Positions 1-6,719 of a stretch of DNA of 53,953 bases are shown piece after piece. Numbering within the stretch: the stretch's first letter is position 1; each line of letters starts with the position of its first letter. Origin of the DNA: a virus; IMG/VR virus record IMGVR_UViG_3300019135_000051, positions 1 through 53,953 of that record, one strand, 5' to 3'. A program made the translations under genes and the position numbers. The notes under the pieces are model-generated. The model worked only from the letters and a program-made list of their open reading frames with translations, did no database searches and had not been told where the DNA came from.

Positions 1-1140
1 CTAAAGTGACTTTGAGCGTTTTTGCTTCATCATTTTCTCGAAGTTGTCAGCTGCGTCTTTTTGCATGTCCGGTAATACATGGCTGTAAACGTCCATCGTG
101 ATGCCCACCCGACTATGCCCCAGGCGCTCGGAAACCACCTTGGGGTGTTCACCCAGCTGCAGGAGCATGGTGGCATGGGTGTGTCGCAGATCGTGGAAGC
201 GAATGTACGGCAAGCCACTCCTTTTGATGATCCGCTCGTAGTGCCGTAGCAAATTGCGGGGGTCCTGCGGCCGACCGTCATCATAACAGACCACAAGGTC
301 GTGATCCTGGTAACCCGCACCGTATTGTATGCGCAGCGCATTTTGCTTAGCTCGGTGAGACTTCAGTTCCTTGACAACGAACTGAGGGATGGCAATTCGC
401 CGTTTCGCGCTTTTAGTCTTCGGCTCCTGGAAGATGATCCCGGAATTTGCGGGACGATATAGAGTCTGTTGCACGCTGATCCGAGACTGCTCAAAGTCAA
501 CATCTTTCCAACGTAGACCTAGGATTTCCCCTCGGCGCATACCGGTATAAATGGCCAGTACAAAAGCGATGTAATACTTGTCGTCCTTGGCATAAGACAG
601 AAACTCGTTCGCCTGTTCCGCAGTCCAGGTAACGATTTCTTTCTGGATAAGACGGGGAGGATCAACGTGCTCCATGATGTTCTTGGGAACCAACTGCCAT
701 TTGACGGCCTGATTCAGGGCTTTGCTGAGCACGGAGTGCAGATACTTGATGTAATCAGCTGAAAGCCCCTCTTTTTGCAGCTCGGCCAAATACTTTGTGA
801 CGCGGAGCGGAGTCAGCTTGTCCAACTCGTGATGGCCAAGAGAGGGGATGAGTCTGCTCCTGACTGCAATCTCGTGGTTTGTATAGGTGGACTGGCGGAG
901 ATTGGTCTTTGCGTAGTTCTCTAACCAAAATTCCAGGTAGCTTGCCAAGGTTTGCTTTTTCGAAATGACGAGCTCACCGCGTTCAAACTGTGCAATCATC
1001 TCTGCACATGCAACCTCGGCCTCCTTTTTGGTTTTGAAACCGGAGCGTGTTATTTGCCGACGCTTTCCTGTCTCGGGATCGGTTCCGAGGGAGACTGCAA
1101 ACGACCAGGTGCTTCCGCGTTTTCTGAAGTGTCCCTTCAT
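1..1140 (-). CDS. int: Tyrosine recombinase (prophage integrase)
   Basis: Site-specific recombinase that inserts and excises the prophage. An N-terminal arm-binding domain (about residues 1-55, opening MKGHFRKRG as in many Bacillota integrases) is followed by a SAM-like core-binding domain (about 60-160) and the catalytic domain. Visible catalytic residues are R202 (in TGMRRGE), a Lys in EPKTKS (about 241-243), H316 and R319 (HDLRH), H342 (LGHS) and Y352 (DVYSH). I start at ATG 1140 rather than 1149 because the AAAGGA ribosome site is better spaced and family members begin there. The stop codon is the first base triplet of the window, so attL should lie just to the left. The tRNA-Val 3' end at 42,267-42,311 is the matching right end. 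Confidence 0.96.
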   Translation of the reverse strand: MKGHFRKRGSTWSFAVSLGTDPETGKRRQITRSGFKTKKEAEVACAEMIAQFERGELVISKKQTLASYLEFWLENYAKTNLRQSTYTNHEIAVRSRLIPSLGHHELDKLTPLRVTKYLAELQKEGLSADYIKYLHSVLSKALNQAVKWQLVPKNIMEHVDPPRLIQKEIVTWTAEQANEFLSYAKDDKYYIAFVLAIYTGMRRGEILGLRWKDVDFEQSRISVQQTLYRPANSGIIFQEPKTKSAKRRIAIPQFVVKELKSHRAKQNALRIQYGAGYQDHDLVVCYDDGRPQDPRNLLRHYERIIKRSGLPYIRFHDLRHTHATMLLQLGEHPKVVSERLGHSRVGITMDVYSHVLPDMQKDAADNFEKMMKQKRSKSL

Positions 1141-1219
1141 AGCATCCAATCCTTTCTGTAAATGATGGGAATATATGTTCGGTTTCAGGGCGAAAGAGAG
1201 CCCCGAAACGAAGAACCAA

Positions 1220-1651
1220 TCAGAACTTTTTCAAGTGGGCCACATCTCCCGGCACTCCATAAATGGCTGCTGCCTCACGGATTGTCATGCCAGAGTGTCG
1301 ATGTTCATGCAGAAGGCTGTCAGGAATCAACAGCTCAACCGCGAATTCGTTAGCCTCACGTTCGACTCGGTCGATGGACTGAAACGTATTCGCCCGCAGG
1401 AATGGCACGTTAACCTTGGGATGCAGGATGCGGTGTCCGAGCTCATGTGCGATGACGAACCTCTGCAGGTGTTCGTCCAGGTTACGGTTGACGTGAATCA
1501 TGGGTATACGCTTGCTGATGTTAAAGTAGCCCCAAATATTTTTGAAGTCTTCATACAAAATAAGAATGCCTTTCTGGCTCGTGATGGTCGCCGGGTCGTT
1601 GGTGCCGTGTCGCTTGACGAGCCGTTGCACGATCTGCTTAATAGGCTGCAT
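1220..1651 (-). CDS. immA: ImmA/IrrE family metallopeptidase
   Basis: A 143-residue protein with the zinc-protease motif HELGH at residues 69-73 and the third-ligand region REANEFA around residue 99. In ICEBs1 and related elements, ImmA cleaves the cognate XRE repressor in response to DNA damage, triggering induction. It lies directly downstream of the repressor gene on the same strand, with only 20 bp between them and a GGAGAG ribosome site, so the two are probably cotranscribed. Its target is inferred to be the 171-residue repressor at 1672-2187. Confidence 0.93.
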   Translation of the reverse strand: MQPIKQIVQRLVKRHGTNDPATITSQKGILILYEDFKNIWGYFNISKRIPMIHVNRNLDEHLQRFVIAHELGHRILHPKVNVPFLRANTFQSIDRVEREANEFAVELLIPDSLLHEHRHSGMTIREAAAIYGVPGDVAHLKKF

Positions 1652-1671
1652 GTGTGCATCTCTCCAGCTCG

Positions 1672-2187
1672 TTATTTTCTATGTTTTTTCGGAGTGAACT
1701 TCTTCTTTGCCATCATCTTGGCAAGCCTGAGTGATTGCTCCAGAGAGGAGCGCAGCAACTCCATTTCTTCCTCGTCGATTGGCTCCCCATGGAAGGCGAG
1801 CGCCTGGTTGCTCTCCAGATCGGCCATGATGCGTTCCAGGTCTTTTACGATGTCGCGTTCTTCTTTAGATGTCAAAACAGTTTTAGGCTTAAGTTTTCGT
1901 TCCAGTTCTTTTTGTAGGTCCTCAAAAAATGACTCATCAGTGTAGCCGTCAGCATACATGTCGTCCGAAAGCATCAATACGCCTTCTGGGTGCGGCAATC
2001 CAAGTAAAAAGTCAACTGTGACCCCGTGAAATCGGGCTAGAGCCGCAAGCTTCGTGTGATCAGGATTGGAGATTCCGTTTTCCCAAGCATTGTAACGAGC
2101 GCGTTTAACGCCAATTGCTTCTGCAACTTGTTCTTGAGTAAGGCGTTTGTAATTCCTTAGTGCAGCAAGTCGTTGGCCCAAATTCAT
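1672..2187 (-). CDS. XRE-family phage repressor (CI-like)
   Basis: A 171-residue protein with an N-terminal helix-turn-helix of the Cro/CI (XRE) type (about residues 4-60, including LTQEQVAEAIGVKR and YNAWENG). The C-terminal half is acidic, then helical and lysine-rich (KKKFTPKKHRK). Divergent from the Cro-like gene with the operators between them, and followed by immA, so it is almost certainly the lysogeny repressor. It has no LexA/S24 self-cleavage domain, consistent with inactivation by the ImmA protease instead. Confidence 0.92.
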   Translation of the reverse strand: MNLGQRLAALRNYKRLTQEQVAEAIGVKRARYNAWENGISNPDHTKLAALARFHGVTVDFLLGLPHPEGVLMLSDDMYADGYTDESFFEDLQKELERKLKPKTVLTSKEERDIVKDLERIMADLESNQALAFHGEPIDEEEMELLRSSLEQSLRLAKMMAKKKFTPKKHRK

Positions 2188-2213
2188 CGTAAAAACCGAC
2201 CTTTCCTCGTGTG

Positions 2214-2265
2214 GATAAAAAATTTATCAAACTCGCTTGACGATAAGATTTTTATCAAATATAAT
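2214..2265 (+). promoter_or_regulatory. Divergent control region: operators O1, O2 and early promoter
   Basis: Two 15-bp palindromes of the form GATAA-N5-TTATC lie at 2214-2228 and 2242-2256. A sigma-A-type promoter reads rightward: -35 TTGACG at 2237-2242, a 17-bp spacer, and -10 TATAAT at 2260-2265. Operator O2 covers the whole spacer, so a repressor bound there would block polymerase. The leftward promoter for the repressor gene is not clear to me. Confidence 0.85.
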
Positions 2266-2294
2266 CAGATTACGACAAGGAGGTGAATCGTGAG

Positions 2295-2513
2295 ATGGCA
2301 AAAAGACGGCAACAGCTAATCGAGTGCCGTGAAGCGAAAGGATCAAGAGATCAGGTTGCCTCGGAACTTGGCATTTCAAAGGTCTATCTTAGGATGATTG
2401 AAACAGGTGCTTTGAAACCTGGTCGCGACCTAATGATAAAAATGTCTGGCTTTTTTGAACAACCGCTCGATATACTTTTCCCAGACCTGTTTGAAGGAGA
2501 GAGGTCTAATTAA
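2295..2513 (+). CDS. Cro-like XRE regulator
   Basis: A 72-residue helix-turn-helix protein (QVASELGISKVYLRMIETGALKP is the HTH core). It is the first rightward gene after the operator-promoter region. An upstream in-frame GTG at 2283 lies inside the AAGGAGG ribosome site, so ATG 2295 is the better start. By position it should be the Cro-type antagonist of the repressor and the first early gene. The gene is followed by three more copies of the operator (2527-2622). Confidence 0.88.
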   Translation: MAKRRQQLIECREAKGSRDQVASELGISKVYLRMIETGALKPGRDLMIKMSGFFEQPLDILFPDLFEGERSN

Positions 2514-2526
2514 GTGTGCTTACTAT

Positions 2527-2622
2527 GATAAAATTATTATCGCTACGAAATGAGTATACTGGATAAAATTATTATCGTCAACATGGTTTTTCTTTTTTGT
2601 AGTGGCTGATAAGAATTTTATC
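2527..2622. promoter_or_regulatory. Operators O3, O4, O5
   Basis: Three further 15-bp GATAA-N5-TTATC palindromes lie at 2527-2541, 2562-2576 and 2608-2622. The first two are identical (centre AATTA without the flanks). They occupy the gap between the cro-like gene and the excisionase-like gene and so probably bind the same repressor or Cro protein. The last copy lies 22 bp upstream of the start of the next gene. Confidence 0.8.
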
Positions 2623-2644
2623 AAAACCAAAGGAGGGGGACCTC

Positions 2645-2848
2645 ATGGAACAGACGCAGCCCATCCACAATGGTCTGCCAGCAATATTGACTGCTCAGGA
2701 CATAGCAAATTATCTCCGGATATCGGAGCGACGCGCCTATGAGCTTATGGACTTGAAATCATTCCCTCTGATCCGACTTGGTCGTTCCAAACGGGTGAAC
2801 AGAGATTCGTTTTTAAACTGGTTACAACAGAACGAAAGAAATGAGTAA
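2645..2848 (+). CDS. Excisionase-family HTH_17 DNA-binding protein
   Basis: A 67-residue protein with a single winged MerR-like helix-turn-helix (about residues 14-62: LTAQDIANYLRISERRAYELM, then FPLIRLGRSKRVNRDSFLNWL). This is the HTH_17/excisionase signature. A very strong AAAGGAGGGGG ribosome site precedes the ATG. It may bend DNA for integrase-mediated excision or act as an early regulator; small proteins of this family do both, and the sequence does not decide. Confidence 0.85.
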   Translation: MEQTQPIHNGLPAILTAQDIANYLRISERRAYELMDLKSFPLIRLGRSKRVNRDSFLNWLQQNERNE

Positions 2849-2853
2849 TCGTG

Positions 2854-3123
2854 ATGGACAAACGCGCTATCTGGCTCGCGGTAAACTCCGCACACGGCGA
2901 CCGTCTTGTACAAATTGCCCAAGAGCATTGCCGTTTAGCTCGTGAGGTCGCCGCAAACGAATACCTTTCACACCAGGATAAGGAAACGTATAAGGCACGC
3001 ATCGAGCAGCTACGTAGGGAGCGGGATCAAATCCTTACACAGTTTGAAGAGGAGGTGAGCACGGATGGACAAGACCTGGAAACAGCGACAGATGGAAGTG
3101 CTGATGGCGAGCTTCGAGCATGA
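2854..3123 (+). CDS. Hypothetical early phage protein
   Basis: An 89-residue protein. The middle (about 25-65) is a charged helix (KETYKARIEQLRRERDQILTQFEEEV). The last 20 residues are rich in D, G, S and A and overlap the next gene by 59 bp. A GTG at 2851 directly precedes the chosen ATG. I do not recognise the family. Confidence 0.55.
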   Translation: MDKRAIWLAVNSAHGDRLVQIAQEHCRLAREVAANEYLSHQDKETYKARIEQLRRERDQILTQFEEEVSTDGQDLETATDGSADGELRA

Positions 3124-3238
3124 GACGGCGTTGATGGCGTCATGGCCAGGAGGGAAGGAAGCAGCAGAGGGTTACGCTCAGCGCTTGCTGGCTTACGACA
3201 CAAAGCAAAAGGCAAGGGAAAAGGGGGAAAACCGGTGA
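3065..3238 (+). CDS. Small hypothetical protein (57 aa)
   Basis: A short gene reading MDKTWKQRQM... to ...KAREKGENR. It is supported by a GAGGAGG ribosome site about 9 bp before ATG 3065 and by its 4-bp GTGA overlap with the next gene. It is charged and probably helical. It overlaps the end of the preceding gene in another frame. Function unknown. Confidence 0.6.
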   Translation: MDKTWKQRQMEVLMASFEHETALMASWPGGKEAAEGYAQRLLAYDTKQKAREKGENR

Positions 3239-3483
3239 GGGCATACGGGTTCAGTGAAGCACAAAAGCGGATCGAGCGTTTGAAGAGGATTTACCGGATC
3301 ATGAAAGCGACCCATCCCCAGGACGGGACATGGGATTGGTGGATTAAAACAGAAATCACTGAGCTCAAACGAGAGATGGCCACTACTGCGAACAGTGACC
3401 ATTGGGCAACACGATTCCGAAAAGCGATTTCCCTTAGCGTATCACGATTATTGGTGTCGGGCAAGGAGGGGTCAACACTATGA
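3235..3483 (+). CDS. Hypothetical early phage protein (82 aa)
   Basis: Starts at GTG 3235 inside the stop of the previous gene (GTGA overlap) behind AAGGGGG. The frame is open further upstream, but that part overlaps the 57-residue gene and is biased (KGKGKGG). The protein is basic and helical with a Trp-rich centre (DGTWDWWIKTE). It ends in an ATGA overlap with the next gene, so the small genes here are translationally coupled. Function unknown. Confidence 0.6.
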   Translation: MRAYGFSEAQKRIERLKRIYRIMKATHPQDGTWDWWIKTEITELKREMATTANSDHWATRFRKAISLSVSRLLVSGKEGSTL

Positions 3484-3656
3484 GCGCCTATAAAGAAATG
3501 GCGATTTCTGATCGAGAGGATCAAATTGTTGATATTTGCGACCAATGCTCGGGTGGCATACATAAAGGTCAACAGGTCTGGAAGGTCGGAAGCGAGATTT
3601 ACTGCTGCAGAGATTGCTTGCAAACCGGGTTGCAGATTGTGACGTTGCGGATTTGA
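3480..3656 (+). CDS. Small zinc-ribbon protein (58 aa)
   Basis: Begins in an ATGA overlap with the preceding gene. Two cysteine knuckles, CDQC (residues 20-23) and CCRDC (about 43-47), suggest one structural zinc ion, as in small phage zinc-ribbon proteins. The TGA stop (3654-3656) contributes the first nucleotide of the ribozyme that follows. Confidence 0.7.
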   Translation: MSAYKEMAISDREDQIVDICDQCSGGIHKGQQVWKVGSEIYCCRDCLQTGLQIVTLRI

Positions 3657-3716
3657 GTCGAAACCGGGGCCACGCCCCTGGTCGCAGGGAGCTGACCGTC
3701 CCTGCCTGATGAGACT
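3656..3716 (+). ncRNA. Hammerhead ribozyme, type II topology
   Basis: All conserved hammerhead core elements are present in the right order. Helix II strand AGTC is at 3656-3659 and GAAA at 3660-3663. Helix III is formed by 3663-3669 with 3676-3682 (seven pairs including the A15.1-U16.1 pair). The cleavage-site C is 3683. Helix I is a closed 7-bp hairpin, 3684-3690 with 3699-3705. CUGAUGA is at 3706-3712, and the second helix II strand GACT at 3713-3716 pairs perfectly with 3656-3659. Helix II is the open one, which defines type II. Predicted self-cleavage lies between 3683 and 3684. It would separate the upstream small-gene mRNA from the downstream genes. Confidence 0.85.
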
Positions 3717-3821
3717 GGTCATACATATGCGAGGCAAAGCGGGAGCGCCCGGGGAGGCGCACGGCTGTCGGAGAGGTAGGGCCGGCGGCGGCCTCGTGAC
3801 TAAACGGAAAGGAGGGATAAA
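3717..3821 (+). other. GC-rich structured leader with hairpin
   Basis: The 105 bp between the ribozyme and the next gene are very GC-rich and can fold. The clearest hairpin is GGCCG (3780-3784) with CGGCC (3789-3793). A short upstream segment (3650-3652) could pair with 3718-3720 and extend ribozyme helix II beyond an internal loop. If the ribozyme cuts, this would be the new 5' region of the downstream message. No gene seen. Confidence 0.45.
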
Positions 3822-4037
3822 TTGGAGTATTTAAAACTGGTGCATACGCAGGAAGAGCTTGAATCAGCGGACGATAATTGTCTTCTGGAACATTTCGGTG
3901 TCACTTGCATGCGATACGTGCACGGGGAGGTACCACACCGTTATGTGAATCAAGTGAAAACGATCATTCTTCAAAGGATTTCCAGATCAAAAGAAAAAGA
4001 CTCCGCGGCAACGGAGTCTCAAGCAAAGCACTTATAA
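3822..4037 (+). CDS. Hypothetical protein (71 aa, TTG start)
   Basis: Starts at TTG 3822 after AAAGGAGGGAT. It is a small acidic-to-basic helical protein (HTQEELESADDNCLLEHFG; then VNQVKTIILQRI). It is the first gene after the hammerhead ribozyme. Family not recognised. Its last codons contain a strong hairpin (3998-4019). Confidence 0.65.
   Translation: MEYLKLVHTQEELESADDNCLLEHFGVTCMRYVHGEVPHRYVNQVKTIILQRISRSKEKDSAATESQAKHL
3998..4019 (+). other. Stem-loop at the end of the 71-aa gene
   Basis: Perfect 8-bp stem AGACTCCG (3998-4005) with CGGAGTCT (4012-4019) and loop CGGCAA. There is no U-tract, so it is not a classical terminator. It may stabilise or process the mRNA between the two small genes. 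Confidence 0.5.
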
Positions 4038-4085
4038 TTGCCTTCATTTTACAACTGTGGAGGCACAAACACAAGGAGGGTGCTC

Positions 4086-4550
4086 ATGAACATCACACTG
4101 AACATCGAAGCCGGCACTCCGGCTGAGCTGCAGGAAGCGATCGTCGGTTTGGCCGGTATCGTTGGATTCGTACAAGACGGCCCAGCGATCCAGCAGACGA
4201 AAAGCGATCAGGAAAAACCGAAACGTAATTCTCGCACGACAACCAAAACGGACAAGCCAACGGATTCTCAGCCAGACGATGAGGAGCAACAGTCCGCAGA
4301 GCAGATCTCTGAAACAGAAAAAGAGTCTGCAGAAGAAGTAACCAGCCATGAAACGGGAGATGGGCCAGGCGATAGTGAGGAACACATTCCGACTGTTGTG
4401 GAGCTGCGCGCTGCAGCACAGGAAAAAGGGAAAACGCCAGAGGGAAAACAGGCGATCAGGGAACTGCTTAACAAATTCGGCAGCAAATCAATTTCTGATG
4501 TTCCCGAGAAGAAGCGAGCGGCATTCCTTGCTGAGTTGGAGGCGCTATGA
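4086..4550 (+). CDS. Hypothetical phage protein with acidic linker
   Basis: A 154-residue protein starting at ATG 4086 behind AAGGAGGG. The N-terminal 30 residues are a short folded segment (NITLNIEAGTPAELQEAIVGL). Residues about 40-100 are a low-complexity linker rich in E, S, T, D and Q. The C-terminal 50 residues (VELRAAAQEKGKTPEGKQAI, LLNKFGSKSISDVPEKKRAAF) look like a compact helical domain. Proteins of this layout occur beside DUF2800 genes in Bacillota phages. Function unknown. It overlaps the next gene by ATGA. Confidence 0.6.
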   Translation: MNITLNIEAGTPAELQEAIVGLAGIVGFVQDGPAIQQTKSDQEKPKRNSRTTTKTDKPTDSQPDDEEQQSAEQISETEKESAEEVTSHETGDGPGDSEEHIPTVVELRAAAQEKGKTPEGKQAIRELLNKFGSKSISDVPEKKRAAFLAELEAL

Positions 4551-5743
4551 CACAGCAGGCACACGCTGAGCGTGCTCACGCTTTACTCGGCGCTTCCAAG
4601 GCGGAGCAGTGGATCAACTGCCCACCGAGCGCCAGGCTACAGGAAAGCATCCCTGACAAGCGGAGCGAATACGCAGAAGAGGGCACGACGGCCCATGAGC
4701 TCGCGGAGATCAAACTCCGCCGCCGTTTAACCATCTGCAACGCTGCCGAACGGGAACGGCTTGATGAGGCGCTCCAGAAGGTAAAAGACAGCCCGCACTA
4801 CAGCACCGAAATGGAGAACGCCATTCAGGAGTACATCGAGCTGGTCGGGGAGCGCTTCATGGCCGCGAAGGCGAGATCAAGTGACGCAGTTGTGCTGCTG
4901 GAAGAACGCCTGGACTTCTCAGAGTGGGTCCCGGACGGGTACGGCACTGGTGACGTGGTACTGATCGCGGACGGTGTTCTGGAAGTGATTGACCTGAAAT
5001 ACGGAAAGGGTGTACCGGTGAGCGCTGTTGGCAATTCGCAGATGCGGTTATATGCTCTCGGTGCTTGGTCGGCTTACAGCTATCTGTACGACATCCGTGA
5101 AGTGATGATGACAATCGTACAGCCGCGTCTCGATAACGTCAGCACGGACTCAATACCGATCGACGAGCTGCTGGGTTGGGCAGAGGCCGTTGTCAAACCA
5201 GCAGCCGAGTTGGCTCACCGCGGCGAGGGGGGTTACAAGGCCGGCGATCACTGTCGTTGGTGCAAGGTGAAGGGCAACTGCAGGGCGAGGGCGGACGCCA
5301 ATTTGGCGGCGCTGGCTTACGAGTTTAAAGATCCGGCCCTAATGACGAACGAAGAAATTGGGTCGGTCCTGTTCATCACAGAACAACTCAAGACATGGGC
5401 GAAAGATGTGGAAGAATACGCCTTCGAGCAGGCCAAGGCCGGCAACAAGATCCCGCAGTGGAAACTCGTCGAGGGCCGCAGTAACCGGGCGATCACCGAC
5501 AAAGATGCGGCATTGGCTGCCCTGGAAGCGGCCAAGTTGGATCCGGATAAATACCTGAAGCCGCAGGAGCTGCTCGGTATCAGCGAGCTGGAGAAGCGCA
5601 TCGGCAAAAAAGAGCTGGCATCCTTGCTTGATGGCCTGATCATTAAACCGCCTGGTAAACCGGTACTTGTGCCTGAAACGGACAAGCGCCCGGAGCTAAA
5701 CAGCATTGAAGAAGAATTCGCAAATATCGATTTGGAGGATTGA
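4547..5743 (+). CDS. DUF2800 protein, RecB-like nuclease fold
   Basis: A 398-residue phage replication or recombination protein. The family signature is clear: WINCPPSARL (22-31), EEGTTAHELAE (44-54), then the PD-(D/E)XK-like core VLEVIDLKYGKG (about 145-156), and a cysteine cluster CRWCKVKGNC (about 235-245) that in related RecB/Cas4-type proteins holds an iron-sulfur cluster. It probably acts as a DNA nuclease with the DUF2815 protein encoded next to it. It overlaps the previous gene by ATGA and is followed after 6 bp by the DUF2815 gene. Confidence 0.9.
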   Translation: MTQQAHAERAHALLGASKAEQWINCPPSARLQESIPDKRSEYAEEGTTAHELAEIKLRRRLTICNAAERERLDEALQKVKDSPHYSTEMENAIQEYIELVGERFMAAKARSSDAVVLLEERLDFSEWVPDGYGTGDVVLIADGVLEVIDLKYGKGVPVSAVGNSQMRLYALGAWSAYSYLYDIREVMMTIVQPRLDNVSTDSIPIDELLGWAEAVVKPAAELAHRGEGGYKAGDHCRWCKVKGNCRARADANLAALAYEFKDPALMTNEEIGSVLFITEQLKTWAKDVEEYAFEQAKAGNKIPQWKLVEGRSNRAITDKDAALAALEAAKLDPDKYLKPQELLGISELEKRIGKKELASLLDGLIIKPPGKPVLVPETDKRPELNSIEEEFANIDLED

Positions 5744-5749
5744 TTCTGA

Positions 5750-6346
5750 ATGGCAATCGACAATACCGTAACAAAAGTGATCACTGGTAAGGTACGCCTC
5801 TCGTATGTCCACGTTTTTGAGCCGCAAAAAGATGACCAAGGAAACGACAAATACAGCACGGCCATCCTCATCCCGAAGTCCGATAAGGAGACACTCCGAA
5901 AAATCAAGGCAGCTGTAGATGCAGCCATCGAGCTCGGCAAAAGCAAATGGGGAGGCAAGGTTCCTCCGAACCTGAAAAAGCCGCTGCGCGACGGCGACGC
6001 GGAGCGTCCGGACGACGAGGCATATGCCGGTCACTTCTTCCTGAATGCGACCAGCAAGAACAAGCCCGGAATCGCCAAACCAATCGGCAAAGGCCCTGAC
6101 GGCAAACCAAAGTTTCAAGAAATCACGGACAGCACCGAAGTGTACAGCGGGTGCTATGCCAAAGTGAGTCTGAACTTTTACCCATTTGACGCTAAGGGGA
6201 ACCGCGGAGTGGCAGCTGGACTTAACAACATTGTGAAGGTACAGGATGGTGAGTTCCTGGGCGGCCGCGCAAGCATCAACGATGAATTTGCCGATGAGGA
6301 ATTCGACGACCTTGGTGATGGGGACGAGGACGATTTTCTCAGCTAG
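5750..6346 (+). CDS. DUF2815 single-stranded DNA-binding protein
   Basis: A 198-residue protein of the phage DUF2815 family, considered a T7 gp2.5-like OB-fold single-strand binding protein. It starts with the typical GKVRLSYVHVFEP and has FKYSTAILIPKSDK-like strands. It ends in a strongly acidic tail (DEEFDDLGDGDEDDFLS), the usual partner-binding tail of single-strand binding proteins. It is coupled to the DUF2800 gene upstream and lies before the polymerase. Confidence 0.88.
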   Translation: MAIDNTVTKVITGKVRLSYVHVFEPQKDDQGNDKYSTAILIPKSDKETLRKIKAAVDAAIELGKSKWGGKVPPNLKKPLRDGDAERPDDEAYAGHFFLNATSKNKPGIAKPIGKGPDGKPKFQEITDSTEVYSGCYAKVSLNFYPFDAKGNRGVAAGLNNIVKVQDGEFLGGRASINDEFADEEFDDLGDGDEDDFLS

Positions 6347-6358
6347 TGCACAACTACC

Positions 6359-6386
6359 AAGGGGGATTCGGCAGCGGGTCCCCTTT
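6359..6386 (+). terminator. Weak terminator-like hairpin after DUF2815
   Basis: AAGGGGGA (6359-6366) can pair with TCCCCTTT (6379-6386) with one bulged G, followed by CATTTC. The short U-rich tail suggests at most partial termination after the highly expressed single-strand binding protein. Confidence 0.4.
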
Positions 6387-6422
6387 CATTTCAAACAAAT
6401 TCCGGGAGAGGGAGGTATTGCG

Positions 6423-6719
6423 TTGAAGACGGACGGGGTGCTTTTAACACCAGCTATTCTGAGCGTTATGGAAGAGCGGAAACGACAGGACGACAAGTGG
6501 GGCGAGCAAAATCATGAGCCAACCGTATGGCTTGGCATTTTGGGGGAAGAGTTCGGGGAACTTTGTCAGGCGGTAAACGAAACGTGGTTTGACAATGGGC
6601 CGGAGGAACGCAAAAAGGGTGGTTACGAAAACGTGCGAGCGGAGGCGGTGCAGGTCGCGGCCGTGGCGGTCTCCCTAATCGAATGTCTGGATCGCCGGCA
6701 TGGTGGGGAATCTTCATGA
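6423..6719 (+). CDS. MazG-like nucleotide pyrophosphohydrolase
   Basis: A 98-residue all-helical protein. LGEEFGELCQAV (about 35-46) and AEAVQVAAVAVSLIE (about 73-87) match the two metal-binding helices of MazG-like phage proteins, though the usual ExxD of the second helix is degenerate (EAVQV). These enzymes hydrolyse NTPs or dNTPs, or lower ppGpp. The start is TTG 6423 behind GGGAGG; upstream in-frame codons overlap the DUF2815 gene. It ends in an ATGA overlap with the polymerase gene. Confidence 0.75.
   Translation: MKTDGVLLTPAILSVMEERKRQDDKWGEQNHEPTVWLGILGEEFGELCQAVNETWFDNGPEERKKGGYENVRAEAVQVAAVAVSLIECLDRRHGGESS

Noticed and set aside
3142-3234. Extended N-terminus for the 82-aa early protein
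   Set aside because: It overlaps a better-supported 57-aa gene, has biased composition and lacks a ribosome site; GTG 3235 is preferred.
3717-3821. A second self-cleaving ribozyme or a riboswitch downstream of the hammerhead
   Set aside because: GC-rich hairpins are present, but I could not fit the core of any known class.
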